NCBI GenBank assembly: GCA_041675905.1
Contig: JBAYSX010000002.1
Location: 1-64,000, forward strand
DNA: 64,000 nucleotides
Source: Sandaracinobacteroides sp041675905
GTDB taxonomy: Bacteria > Pseudomonadota > Alphaproteobacteria > Sphingomonadales > Sphingomonadaceae
Reading direction: 5' to 3'
Numbering within the stretch: the first letter of the stretch is position 1; every line of letters starts with the position of its first letter. The position numbers and the translations under genes are program-made. This document shows positions 26,086-34,702 of this stretch, in pieces. The notes under the pieces were generated by a model. It worked only from the letters and a program-made list of their open reading frames with translations, was not told the DNA's origin and searched no databases.

Positions 26086-27431
26086 GCTTCCTTTCCCGCG
26101 CGCGCTTCGCGTTCCACGCCGGCGATCAGGGCCTGCGCCCAATATTCATGCTGGCGGACGAAAATACCTTCATCCTCGCTGCGTGTACCGCTGAGCAGCG
26201 GTTCGAGGCCGACAGCCTTCGCATTGTCGTCCGGCCCTTCGATCCAGTGCACGGCGCCACGGCTGAGGTCGTTCCACTGATCGTCAGCGCCCTGATAGGC
26301 AAGCTGACAGGCGCGGAACTCCTCCAGATCGTCCGGCGTGCCCATGCCGCTGACGTTGAAGAAATCTTCATACTGGCGGATGCGTAAAGTACGCTCGGCG
26401 GCGGACTCGCCCTTTGGCGCGAAGCACCAGATGGTGACTTCCGTCTGGTTGACGTTCAAGGGCCGGACCACGCGGATCTGGGTGGAAAACTGGTCCATCA
26501 GATAGACGTTAGGATAGATGCCAAGGTTGCGCGTCTGCCCGACGATAAATCCGGCGCGTTCCTTGCCGACCCGCTGTTCCAGTTCCTCGCGATGGGTGTG
26601 GATCGGGCGGACTTCCGGGTTCAGCAGGTTCGTCCACAGCAGGATATGGCCGTTTTCGAAGCTGTAAACGCCACCGGTGCTTTTCGACCAGCCTTGCGCG
26701 TCGACGGTGCGGACGCCTTCGGCTTCATAATTGCGCCGGCCCATGGTTGCCGCATAGTTCCAGTGCACGGCGGCGACATGATAGCCATCGGCGCCGTTTT
26801 CCATCTGCAGCTTCCAGTTGCCGTCGAACACATAGCTCGAACTGCCGCGCAGCACTTCCAGTCCTTCGGCGGACTGATCGACGATCTGGTCGATCACGGC
26901 TTTGGCGCCGCCCAGATGTTCTTCCAGCGGCACAACATCGGGGTTGAGGCTGCCGAACAAAAAGCCGCGATAATTTTCAAACCGCGCCACGGGGGTCAGA
27001 TCGTGGGAACCTTCGGTGTTGAATGCCGCGGGATAATCGCCGGTCTTGCCGTCCTTCACCTTCAGCAACTTTCCGGTGTTGCTGAAGGTCCAGCCGTGAA
27101 ACTGGCAGGTGAAGCTGCCCTTGTTACCATGCTTGCGGCGGCACAGCATCGCCCCGCGGTGCGCACAGGCATTGATCACGGCCCGAAGCTCGCCATTTTT
27201 GTCACGGGTGATGACAACCGGCTTGCGTCCGATCGAGGTGGTGAAATAATCGTTGGGTTCGGGCACCTGGCTTTCGTGCGCCAGATATACCCAATTCCCT
27301 TCGAATATATGCTTCATCTCAAGGTCGAACAGCGCTTCGTCGGTAAATACATCCCGGCGGCAGCGGAAGATGCCGTTTTCGGCATCTTCAACTACGGCGC
27401 TGTCCAGACGCTCCCTAAGGGTGGCAGACAC
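26082..27431 (-). CDS. benA: Benzoate 1,2-dioxygenase large (alpha) subunit
   Basis: A 449-residue Rieske oxygenase. The Rieske ligands are in CAHRGAMLC and CQFHGW (near residues 96-118); the mononuclear iron ligands lie in NGADGYHVAAVHWNY near 220. It adds O2 to benzoate to give the cis-diol. The start is the GTG at 27431, with AGGAG seven bases upstream; it lies 22 bases after catA. Confidence 0.94.
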   Translation of the reverse strand: MSATLRERLDSAVVEDAENGIFRCRRDVFTDEALFDLEMKHIFEGNWVYLAHESQVPEPNDYFTTSIGRKPVVITRDKNGELRAVINACAHRGAMLCRRKHGNKGSFTCQFHGWTFSNTGKLLKVKDGKTGDYPAAFNTEGSHDLTPVARFENYRGFLFGSLNPDVVPLEEHLGGAKAVIDQIVDQSAEGLEVLRGSSSYVFDGNWKLQMENGADGYHVAAVHWNYAATMGRRNYEAEGVRTVDAQGWSKSTGGVYSFENGHILLWTNLLNPEVRPIHTHREELEQRVGKERAGFIVGQTRNLGIYPNVYLMDQFSTQIRVVRPLNVNQTEVTIWCFAPKGESAAERTLRIRQYEDFFNVSGMGTPDDLEEFRACQLAYQGADDQWNDLSRGAVHWIEGPDDNAKAVGLEPLLSGTRSEDEGIFVRQHEYWAQALIAGVEREARAGKEA

Positions 27432-27453
27432 GGCGTTTCTCCTGAAATATGCT

Positions 27454-28380
27454 TCAGTCGGCCAGCGCGCGGGCGCGGGTGGACGGAGCTTCCTCTTCCG
27501 GGCTTGCGGCCCGCACCAGCACGAAGTCGAACGCAATGTCGCTGAACGGACCGTTCAATCCGGCGGCATGGATTTCAGCGGGATCTTCTTTCCGCACCAA
27601 CGGCGGGATCAGATCGTCGCGCGTGGCGTAGGCGAAATCGTCGTGCAGATATGGGTCGCCCTGGATATTGATCTGCGTCGTCAGATAACGATAGCCGGGC
27701 GCATAGACGAAGAAATGGATATGCGCGGGGCGGTTGCCGTGGCGTCCGACCGACTTCAGCACCTGATCGACGGGGCCTTCAGGGGGCACGCCATAGCCTG
27801 CCGGCACGATGGAGCGGAAGCTGTAATTGCCGTCCGGGCCAACCTGAATGCGACGGCGCATATTATATTCCGACTGGGTTTTGTCGAAATAGCTGTAATT
27901 GCCCTTGGTATTGGCATGCCATACTTCGACGATGGCGTTCGGAACGGGTTTGCCGTCGGCATCGCGCACCTGGCCGTGCATGATCAGCACTTCGCCTTCA
28001 TCGCTGCCGTCATCGATCCGCGTACCCGGTTGCACCAGCGGCGCGCCAGCCACATAAAGCGGGCCTTCGATGGTGCGGGGCGTGTTGTTGGTGACGCCTG
28101 CGGCGGCGTCCTTCGCATCGGCGCGAACGTCGAGGAAACGCTCCAGGCCAAGCCCGGCGGCCAGCAGGCCGAATTCCGGGGCAGCGGCGGCCAGGAAATT
28201 GAGACCATGCCAGAATTCATTGTCGCTGATGTCAAAACGGTCGATGGTCTCGAACAGATCGCCAACCATCTTGCGGATGATTTCCTTCATCCGATGATCG
28301 CCCGGCGCAATATTGCCCTCCAGTCCGGCCACCCGGTCGAGCAGGGCCTGAATTTCCGGCGATTCTGTAAGCTGCGTCAT
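27454..28380 (-). CDS. catA: Catechol 1,2-dioxygenase
   Basis: A 308-residue intradiol dioxygenase that opens catechol to cis,cis-muconate. An N-terminal helical dimerisation domain (residues 1-100) precedes the beta-sandwich with the Fe(III) ligands: Tyr residues in GNYSYFDKTQSEY and GYGVPPEGP regions, and His residues in RPAHIHFFV. AGGAGAG precedes the ATG at 28380. The position between catC and benA in one operon is notable. Confidence 0.95.
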   Translation of the reverse strand: MTQLTESPEIQALLDRVAGLEGNIAPGDHRMKEIIRKMVGDLFETIDRFDISDNEFWHGLNFLAAAAPEFGLLAAGLGLERFLDVRADAKDAAAGVTNNTPRTIEGPLYVAGAPLVQPGTRIDDGSDEGEVLIMHGQVRDADGKPVPNAIVEVWHANTKGNYSYFDKTQSEYNMRRRIQVGPDGNYSFRSIVPAGYGVPPEGPVDQVLKSVGRHGNRPAHIHFFVYAPGYRYLTTQINIQGDPYLHDDFAYATRDDLIPPLVRKEDPAEIHAAGLNGPFSDIAFDFVLVRAASPEEEAPSTRARALAD

Positions 28381-28421
28381 CTGACTTCTCTCCTGGTTTA
28401 TCCTGGTAATTCTTGCTGTTT

Positions 28422-28712
28422 TTAACGATCGTCGTCGTGAATGGAGGAACCGTGGCGGCAAAGGGCCGTCACCCGGATTTCCATATAGGGAAACAGCGGC
28501 AGCCCGCTGAGCAGATCGTGCAGTTCGCCGGGGCTTTCGACATCGAAGATGCTGATGTTGGCGTAGCGACCGGCAATCCGCCACAAATGACGCCATTTGC
28601 CGGAGCGCTGCAATTCCTGGGCGCGCGCCCTTTCGGTCGCCTTCAACTGGTCGATTTTGGCCGGATCGGCATCGTGCGGGATGCGGACGTCCATTTCTAC
28701 GTGAAACAACAT
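28422..28712 (-). CDS. catC: Muconolactone delta-isomerase
   Basis: A 96-residue decamer-forming isomerase, giving beta-ketoadipate enol-lactone. MLFHVEMDVRIPHD at the start, the conserved WRIAGRYANISIFDVES region and PLFPYMEIRVTAL near the end match the family. The ATG at 28712 has GGGAGAG upstream; 19 bases separate it from catB. Confidence 0.94.
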   Translation of the reverse strand: MLFHVEMDVRIPHDADPAKIDQLKATERARAQELQRSGKWRHLWRIAGRYANISIFDVESPGELHDLLSGLPLFPYMEIRVTALCRHGSSIHDDDR

Positions 28713-28731
28713 GATCAATCTCTCCCGATGG

Positions 28732-29874
28732 TCAGGCGTGCACCGTCGGCGCGGTGCGGTCGCGGCGGAAATGCGCTATCTTGTCTTCATCCAGCGTAAT
28801 GCCGAGGCCGGGGCCTGTCGGCACCTGCAGCATGAAATCGGCATAGGTGAGCGGGTTGGCGACGATGTCGTCGGTCAGCAGCAGCGGGCCGAACAACTCC
28901 GTGCCCCATGTCAGTTTGGGGAAGGTAGCGAACACATGCGCCGAGGCAGCGGTGCCGACCGTGCCCTCCAGCATCGTGCCGCCATAAAGCCCGATGCCCG
29001 CGGCATCCCCGATCATGCCCACCGTGTGGCCGGCGAACAATCCGCCCGATTGCGCGATTTTCACCGCGAATACGCGCGCGGCGGCCTGCGCGGCGATGGT
29101 GAAGGCATCACGCGGGCCGTGCAGGGCCTCGTCCGCCATCAGCGGGATCGTATGACGGGCCGACAACCGGGTCATCGCCGCAACCGCATCGCGCGCAACG
29201 GGTTGTTCGACCAGATCGACCCCCGCATCCGCCAGCATCGCCATGCCCTGATCGGCCTGGGTTTCATCCCAGCCCTGGTTCACATCGACCCTGACGCTTC
29301 CACGGTCGCCAACCGCACGCTTGATCGCGGCGACATGGGCGACATCGTCACGGACTTCCCGCTTGCCGATCTTCAGCTTGAAAATCGAATGGCGGCGCGC
29401 TTCCAGCATCGCCTCCGCCTCTTCGATGTCCTTTGCGGTATCGCCGCTGGCCAGCGTCCACGCCACCGGCAGCGCATCGCGCACCCGGCCACCACCGATC
29501 AGTTCCGATACCGGCACGCCAAGCCGCTTGCCGGCGGCATCGAGCAGGGCGGTCTCAATCGCGCATTTGGCGATATGGTTGCCGGCGACATGCTTGCCGA
29601 TCACCGCCATCGTCTGGCCAACCTGGCCGATGTCGCAGGCGGTCAGCAGCGGGGCGATATAGGTGTCGATGGCCAGCTTGATCCCTTCCGGGCTTTCGTC
29701 GCCATAGCTGAGGCCGCCGATGGTTGTTCCTTCACCAATCCCCTCCATCCCATCCGAACAGCGCAGGCGAACCAGCACAATGGATTGACGGTGCATCGTC
29801 GCCATCGCCAGCACATGCGGCCGGATTGTCGGCAGATCGATGATCAGGGTCTCGATTTCGGTAAGACGAATCAT
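28732..29874 (-). CDS. catB: Muconate cycloisomerase
   Basis: A 380-residue enolase-superfamily enzyme, converting cis,cis-muconate to muconolactone. The KxK catalytic motif is in FKLKIGKRE near residue 165; metal ligands lie in DVNQGWDE and EQPVARD. It is the first gene of the operon, with AAGGAAAT before the ATG at 29874. Its control region carries a CatR-type site and is shared with the divergent catR. Confidence 0.94.
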   Translation of the reverse strand: MIRLTEIETLIIDLPTIRPHVLAMATMHRQSIVLVRLRCSDGMEGIGEGTTIGGLSYGDESPEGIKLAIDTYIAPLLTACDIGQVGQTMAVIGKHVAGNHIAKCAIETALLDAAGKRLGVPVSELIGGGRVRDALPVAWTLASGDTAKDIEEAEAMLEARRHSIFKLKIGKREVRDDVAHVAAIKRAVGDRGSVRVDVNQGWDETQADQGMAMLADAGVDLVEQPVARDAVAAMTRLSARHTIPLMADEALHGPRDAFTIAAQAAARVFAVKIAQSGGLFAGHTVGMIGDAAGIGLYGGTMLEGTVGTAASAHVFATFPKLTWGTELFGPLLLTDDIVANPLTYADFMLQVPTGPGLGITLDEDKIAHFRRDRTAPTVHA

Positions 29875-29950
29875 ATTTCCTTGCCCTTGATCCTGGTGCT
29901 GATCGGGCGGGGCCCTCTCGTTTCACAGGTTCGTATCTGGTTACACCCAC

Positions 29951-29979
29951 CCGCTAGTCTAACCGGGATGACAGGACAA
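29951..29979 (-). promoter_or_regulatory. Candidate promoter of the catBCA-benABCD operon
   Basis: On the minus strand TTGTCC and a poor -10 TAGCGG are 17 bases apart, giving a start near 29944 and a 70-base leader. A weak -10 is expected for a LysR-activated promoter. The CatR site centre lies about 65 bases upstream of this start, the usual place for a LysR recognition site. Confidence 0.45.
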
Positions 29980-30001
29980 AGATCATTGCGGTCTGCCTGC
30001 G

Positions 30002-30016
30002 ATACCTATAAAGTAT
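30002..30016. promoter_or_regulatory. CatR/BenM-type operator ATAC-N7-GTAT
   Basis: The exact dyad ATAC-N7-GTAT, the recognition sequence known for CatM, BenM and CatR, ends at the ATG of catR (30015). From here CatR could activate catB and also repress its own gene by covering its start region. Confidence 0.75.
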
Positions 30017-30980
30017 GATGATGGATTTGCGGCAGCTTCGCTATTTCGTCATGGTCGCCACCGAGCGCAATTTTACCCGCGCCGCCGAACGCCTGCACAT
30101 CGCCCAGCCCCCGCTAAGCCGCCAGATACAGCAACTGGAGACGGAGGTCGGCGTGAAGCTGATCGACCGTGACGCGCGGCCATTGCGGCTGACACCGATG
30201 GGGCGGCTGTTTCATGAACAGGCGGTGCAGGTGCTGGGCCGCGTGGACGAAATGCGTGCGATGATGGAGCGCGCGCTGTTACTGGAAAAGCGCCATTTCG
30301 TTATCGGCTTCGTCGCATCCACCATCTATGCGCGCCTTCCCGCGCTGATTCGCCAGTTTCGCCTCGCCGCGCCGAAGGTGGACATCAGCCTGGTGGAGAT
30401 GGCCAGCCTCGAACAGATCGCGGCGCTGAAAGAGGGGCGGATCGATGTAGGTTTTGGCCGCGTTCGCTTCGAAGACGCCGCCGTTCGCCGCACGGTGCTG
30501 CGGGAAGAACCGCTGGTCGCCGCCATCCCCGCCGGACATGCGGCGGCGCGGGAAGACGGCCCGCTGACTCTCGCCCGCATCGCCGACCATCCGCTGATCG
30601 TCTATCCCCGCCTCCCCCGCCCCAGCTATGCCGATCAGGTATTGTCCCTGTTTCACGACCATGGGCTCGATCCCCGCGTTGCCCACGAGGCGCGCGAACT
30701 GCAGATCGCCATCGGCCTGGTCGCCGCCGAGGAAGGCGTCTGCATTGTGCCCGAATCCATGCAGAAATCGCGTGTGGACGATGTCGTCTATCGCCAGTTG
30801 GTGGAACGCGCAGTGTCGCCCATCATCATGAGCCAGCGCATAGCCGACCGTTCACCGGAACTGGATCTGATGGCCAGTGTCATTGCCCGCATGTACGCCG
30901 GCTGGGGCTATTCTGTGCCCAAAGGCTTGCGACGCGCGGGCGACAGCGAACAGGATTTCAGCCTTTCGCAACCGTCCTGA
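30015..30980 (+). CDS. catR: LysR-type activator of catechol/benzoate degradation
   Basis: A 321-residue LysR regulator. The winged helix (residues 3-62; FTRAAERLHIAQPPLSRQIQQLE) is followed by an effector domain resembling CatR/CatM/BenM. By family it responds to cis,cis-muconate, and possibly benzoate. It is divergent from the operon and is the only regulator here, so it probably controls both the cat and ben parts. Its last 23 bases overlap the convergent PLP-enzyme gene. Confidence 0.9.
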   Translation: MMMDLRQLRYFVMVATERNFTRAAERLHIAQPPLSRQIQQLETEVGVKLIDRDARPLRLTPMGRLFHEQAVQVLGRVDEMRAMMERALLLEKRHFVIGFVASTIYARLPALIRQFRLAAPKVDISLVEMASLEQIAALKEGRIDVGFGRVRFEDAAVRRTVLREEPLVAAIPAGHAAAREDGPLTLARIADHPLIVYPRLPRPSYADQVLSLFHDHGLDPRVAHEARELQIAIGLVAAEEGVCIVPESMQKSRVDDVVYRQLVERAVSPIIMSQRIADRSPELDLMASVIARMYAGWGYSVPKGLRRAGDSEQDFSLSQPS

Positions 30981-32229
30981 GCGCCTCCACGAGACGCGCC
31001 ATGTCGCTGGCGCTGTTGAACAGCGCCGGGGTCACACGCACGCAGGCGCCATTTGCAAGGCCGTCGCGCTCGACTGTGAAGATGCCGAACCGCTCCAGTA
31101 ATTCCCGCGCGAGGCGACGATTGTCGGCCATGCCGGTGCGGCCCGTCAGCCGGAATGCCGTGATGCCGCACGAAAGGCGCGGATCGGCGGGGGTGAGGAT
31201 TTCAATGCCCGGCGTGCCGCGCATTTCCTCCGCCCACAAGTTGCGCAAATGGCGTAACCGCGCCTCGCGCCGCGATGCGCCTATCGCCTGCTGAAAATCA
31301 AGGGCGGCAGGCACGGTGAGGGTGGCGGCGAAATTCGTCGTGCCGCTATGGACCCGGGCATTGATCCCGTTGGCGGCGTGTTCCGGTCCGCTCATCCATG
31401 GATCAACCGATTCGATACGATCGCGGCGAATGTAGAAACCACCGACGCCAAGCGGCGCACCGACCCATTTATGCAGATTGAATCCGACGAAGCTCGCGCC
31501 GAGATCGGGCAGACGGCAATCCACTTGGCCGACGCTATGCGCCGCATCGACGATCACATCGACATTGCGCGCCGACGCCATCGCAATAATTTCGCGGACA
31601 GGCAGGATCAATCCGCTGCGGTGCCCCAGATGCGTCAGTAAAATCAACCGAATGCGCGGATTCGTGTCGAGCGCCCGCGCATAGGTATCGATCAGACCCT
31701 GCCATGTCGCCGGTTCAGGCAGCGCGATCCGGACGACTTCGACGCCCCGGCGCGCTGGCAACCAGTCCATCGCCGCCTGCATCGCCGAATAGTCATGGTC
31801 GGCATATAGTACCGCATCACCGGGTCGCAGCCGGTTGTAGCCTCCGATCAGGCACTGCAGCGCCTCGGTGGCGTTGCGGGTCAGCGCGATTTCGTCCGGG
31901 GCGACACCAAGAAAATCGGCCACCCGCTGCCGCACCTGTATCCAGGCCGGACCGAACTTGCGGCGCGTATACCAGGAGCCTTCACGGTTCACCATCTGCT
32001 GGTTGCGGAAATAGGCGTCGAGCACGGGGCGGGACATCACGCCCCAGTTACCATTTTCGAGCTGGATGACGCCTTCCGGCAATTCATACTGTGCGGCAAT
32101 CGTCCGCCAATAGCCTTCGTCAACCGCGAGTTTTTCGGCGGGAATCGTCGGATCAGCCGCCGCCGGCCCCGCTTCCAGCAGCGCCGGAAGCAGGGCTGCG
32201 CCCGCGACAAACTGCCGACGGCCCATCAT
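30958..32229 (-). CDS. Predicted Tat-exported PLP-dependent aminotransferase class V (epimerase/PvdN-like)
   Basis: A 423-residue fold-type I PLP enzyme of the isopenicillin N epimerase-like group. The Schiff-base Lys is Lys-254 in FNLHKWVGAPLG; DAAHSVGQVD holds the PLP-pairing Asp. The N-terminus MMGRRQFVAGAALL with an Ala-rich end (PAAA, near residue 25) looks like a twin-arginine signal, so it may act folded in the periplasm, as PvdN does for pyoverdine. It lies two bases after a TonB receptor gene. The substrate is unknown. Confidence 0.82.
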   Translation of the reverse strand: MMGRRQFVAGAALLPALLEAGPAAADPTIPAEKLAVDEGYWRTIAAQYELPEGVIQLENGNWGVMSRPVLDAYFRNQQMVNREGSWYTRRKFGPAWIQVRQRVADFLGVAPDEIALTRNATEALQCLIGGYNRLRPGDAVLYADHDYSAMQAAMDWLPARRGVEVVRIALPEPATWQGLIDTYARALDTNPRIRLILLTHLGHRSGLILPVREIIAMASARNVDVIVDAAHSVGQVDCRLPDLGASFVGFNLHKWVGAPLGVGGFYIRRDRIESVDPWMSGPEHAANGINARVHSGTTNFAATLTVPAALDFQQAIGASRREARLRHLRNLWAEEMRGTPGIEILTPADPRLSCGITAFRLTGRTGMADNRRLARELLERFGIFTVERDGLANGACVRVTPALFNSASDMARLVEALRTVAKG

Positions 32230-32231
32230 GC

Positions 32232-34574
32232 TCAGAATTCAAACCCGACGCGGACATAATATTGTCCGCCATCCGTATCATAGGGCGCGTTGCGGGAGTA
32301 GATCAGCCCGCGCACCGCCTGGTTGGTGGCCTCATCCGGATATTTGTCGAAGATATTCTCGGCACCGACCCGCAGCTTGATATTGTCGGTCACCTGATAA
32401 TCGACCGCAAGATCGAACAGCATCATCGAGCCGAAATCCTGGAAAATCTCGCCCGTCGCATTGCCGGAATTATCCGTCCATTTTCCGTAATAGCGGCCAT
32501 GCGCCGTCAAGGTAAGATCGCCAATTCCATAACCGATGGTGCCGGTGGCGTTATGTTTGGGTCGGCTGCCTTCAAAGATGCGCTTTTGATCTGCTGACTG
32601 ATCCGCAATGCGGCCGCCAGTCGCCTTCGTCTGATTGTAATTATAGGCCAGCGACATGTTCAGCGTGCCGGGTCCAACCTGCTGCCCCCAGCCGAGCACC
32701 ACGTCGATACCGCGCGTGCGGGTATCGTAATCGTTGGTGAAATAATTCACCCGTGTATAGCCCATCGGATTCTCAAATTCCGCCGGCACCTGGAAGCTGG
32801 GCGACGTGCTGAAACGGTCACGTACCTTGATCTGGTACACATCGACGGTCGCGGTCAGCCCGCCAGTGCGGAACGACAGGCCCGCGGCCAGCGATTTCGA
32901 CTTTTCCGGCTTCAGCGTCTCCGCGCCCAGCGCAATGGCCAGCGGATCGGTCAGCGCCAGCCGTCCGGACGTGAAGATCCGCAGCGATTCCGTATCCAGC
33001 CCCTGCGACGTGCGGCTGGTGTAGGTTTGCGCTGGCGACGGCGCGCGGAAGCCGGTGGACCAGGTGCCGCGCAACGCCAGACCTTCCGCCAGTTCGACAC
33101 GGCTCGACAGTTTATAGTTCAGCGTATCACCGAAGGCCGAATAATCCTCGTATCGCAATGCCCCGCCGACCGTCCATCCGGGCAGCGGCTGCGCCTCGAT
33201 ATCGAGATAGCCGGCATAGCTTTCCTGATCCCATTTCCCGGCCTGATCGCTGCTGTAGCCGGGGAAGCCGTTGGAATTGGCGGCCAAACCGGTGGCGGCC
33301 CCCGGGCCGACCTTGTAAGATGCCGGATCACCGGCTTCCACACTATAGGTTTCCAGGCGGCGCTCGGCCCCGAAGGCGATGTTCAGCGGTTCGGCGAGGC
33401 CAATATCCGCCCGATAGACAAAATCAGCGTTGATGTTGAATTCGCGCTGTTCCAGTGCGCCGAGATAGAAATGCGTCGGGCTGGCCGGGCCCATGGATGC
33501 GTTGATCGATTCCCCGATGGTGTATTTAATGCGATTCTGGCCGTGCGACACGCTGACATCGTAGCGGAAGGAGTCGCTGGGATCGCCGCGGAAGCCGCCC
33601 ACCAACTGATGATCCGACCAGCTGGAGCCAAAACGCGGCGTGAAACCGGTGGGATAAAGACTGTGCACGTCCCAGTCCGGGAATGCCGCGCTTGGTGCGT
33701 AAACATTGCCGGTGCCAACGGGATTGCGCCAGTTGAAATCGGTGAGGCCGTCGCCCCAGCTGAATGTGCCGAACGCGTAAGCCGTGGCCGCGTCCGCCAG
33801 CGGTGCTGCAGTGTTGAATGCCGCCCGCAGCGAATTCACATCGGGCTGGCCCCAGCGCTGCACCGGATTGGGCACGTCGAGGTGCGGATTGGCTTCCTGG
33901 AAGGCGATCGCGTCCGGGCGTTGCCGCGTGCGTGATGTAGCGTTGGCGTCGGAATATTCGGCGGTGGCGTTAAAGAAGCCGCCATCGCCGAATTTCACAC
34001 CGGCGCGGATTCCCGTCTGATACTGGGCCCCATCACCCTCATAATATTCGGAGAATTGCCCGAAGCCGGAAAATCCGGCGCTGTCATCCATGATAATATT
34101 AACGACGCCGGCGATCGCATCCGAGCCATATTGCGCCGCCGCACCATCGCGCAGCACTTCGATGCGCTTGATGCTGAAGTTGGGAATTTGTGCCAGATCC
34201 GCGGCCTGCGCGGTCGACAGTAGCGCCGAACGGTGGAAACGCCGGCCATTCACCAGTACCAGCGTATGGTCAGGCGACAGGTTGCGTAACCGCGCCGGGC
34301 GGACAAAGGCGAGGCCATCATTGGCTGGCAATCGCTGTACGTTGAACGACGGGGTCAGACGCGCCAGCACATCGGACAGATCGTCCGACACATTGCGTTG
34401 CACGGCATCGGCGGAAATCACATCGACCGGCGCCATGGTATTTGCGTCGGTGCGGGAAATATTGCGGCTGCCGGTAACGATGATGTCGGCGGCTGTATCC
34501 GCAAGGATATCGGCTGAGGCCGACGTGGCAAAAAACAGTGTGGCCGTCGCGGACGCGAGCAACAGATGACGCAT
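32232..34574 (-). CDS. TonB-dependent outer membrane receptor
   Basis: A 780-residue receptor with a signal peptide (ends SASA, residue 21), a TonB-box-like ADIIVTGSR, a plug (VLVNGRRFHRSALL, RIEVLRDGAAAQYGSDAIAGVVNI) and a barrel ending VRVGFEF. GAAGGGGG precedes the ATG at 34574. It forms an operon with the exported PLP enzyme, which suggests a peptide or siderophore-like ligand, but this is inference. Confidence 0.92.
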   Translation of the reverse strand: MRHLLLASATATLFFATSASADILADTAADIIVTGSRNISRTDANTMAPVDVISADAVQRNVSDDLSDVLARLTPSFNVQRLPANDGLAFVRPARLRNLSPDHTLVLVNGRRFHRSALLSTAQAADLAQIPNFSIKRIEVLRDGAAAQYGSDAIAGVVNIIMDDSAGFSGFGQFSEYYEGDGAQYQTGIRAGVKFGDGGFFNATAEYSDANATSRTRQRPDAIAFQEANPHLDVPNPVQRWGQPDVNSLRAAFNTAAPLADAATAYAFGTFSWGDGLTDFNWRNPVGTGNVYAPSAAFPDWDVHSLYPTGFTPRFGSSWSDHQLVGGFRGDPSDSFRYDVSVSHGQNRIKYTIGESINASMGPASPTHFYLGALEQREFNINADFVYRADIGLAEPLNIAFGAERRLETYSVEAGDPASYKVGPGAATGLAANSNGFPGYSSDQAGKWDQESYAGYLDIEAQPLPGWTVGGALRYEDYSAFGDTLNYKLSSRVELAEGLALRGTWSTGFRAPSPAQTYTSRTSQGLDTESLRIFTSGRLALTDPLAIALGAETLKPEKSKSLAAGLSFRTGGLTATVDVYQIKVRDRFSTSPSFQVPAEFENPMGYTRVNYFTNDYDTRTRGIDVVLGWGQQVGPGTLNMSLAYNYNQTKATGGRIADQSADQKRIFEGSRPKHNATGTIGYGIGDLTLTAHGRYYGKWTDNSGNATGEIFQDFGSMMLFDLAVDYQVTDNIKLRVGAENIFDKYPDEATNQAVRGLIYSRNAPYDTDGGQYYVRVGFEF

Positions 34575-34702
34575 GAGACCCCCTTCGCCTGGTAAGCTTT
34601 AATGAAGGGGGGTCCTGCCATCGCCTCACGACGATTTGATGAACACTATGTTTCGATTATGTTAAATTTCCCTCACGCGACACCATGTCACGCCGGTAAC
34701 GA

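Noticed and set aside
29922..29936. Second CatR-like site ATAC-N7-TGAA upstream of catB
   Set aside because: One half is degenerate and it would lie downstream of the predicted start; too weak to claim.
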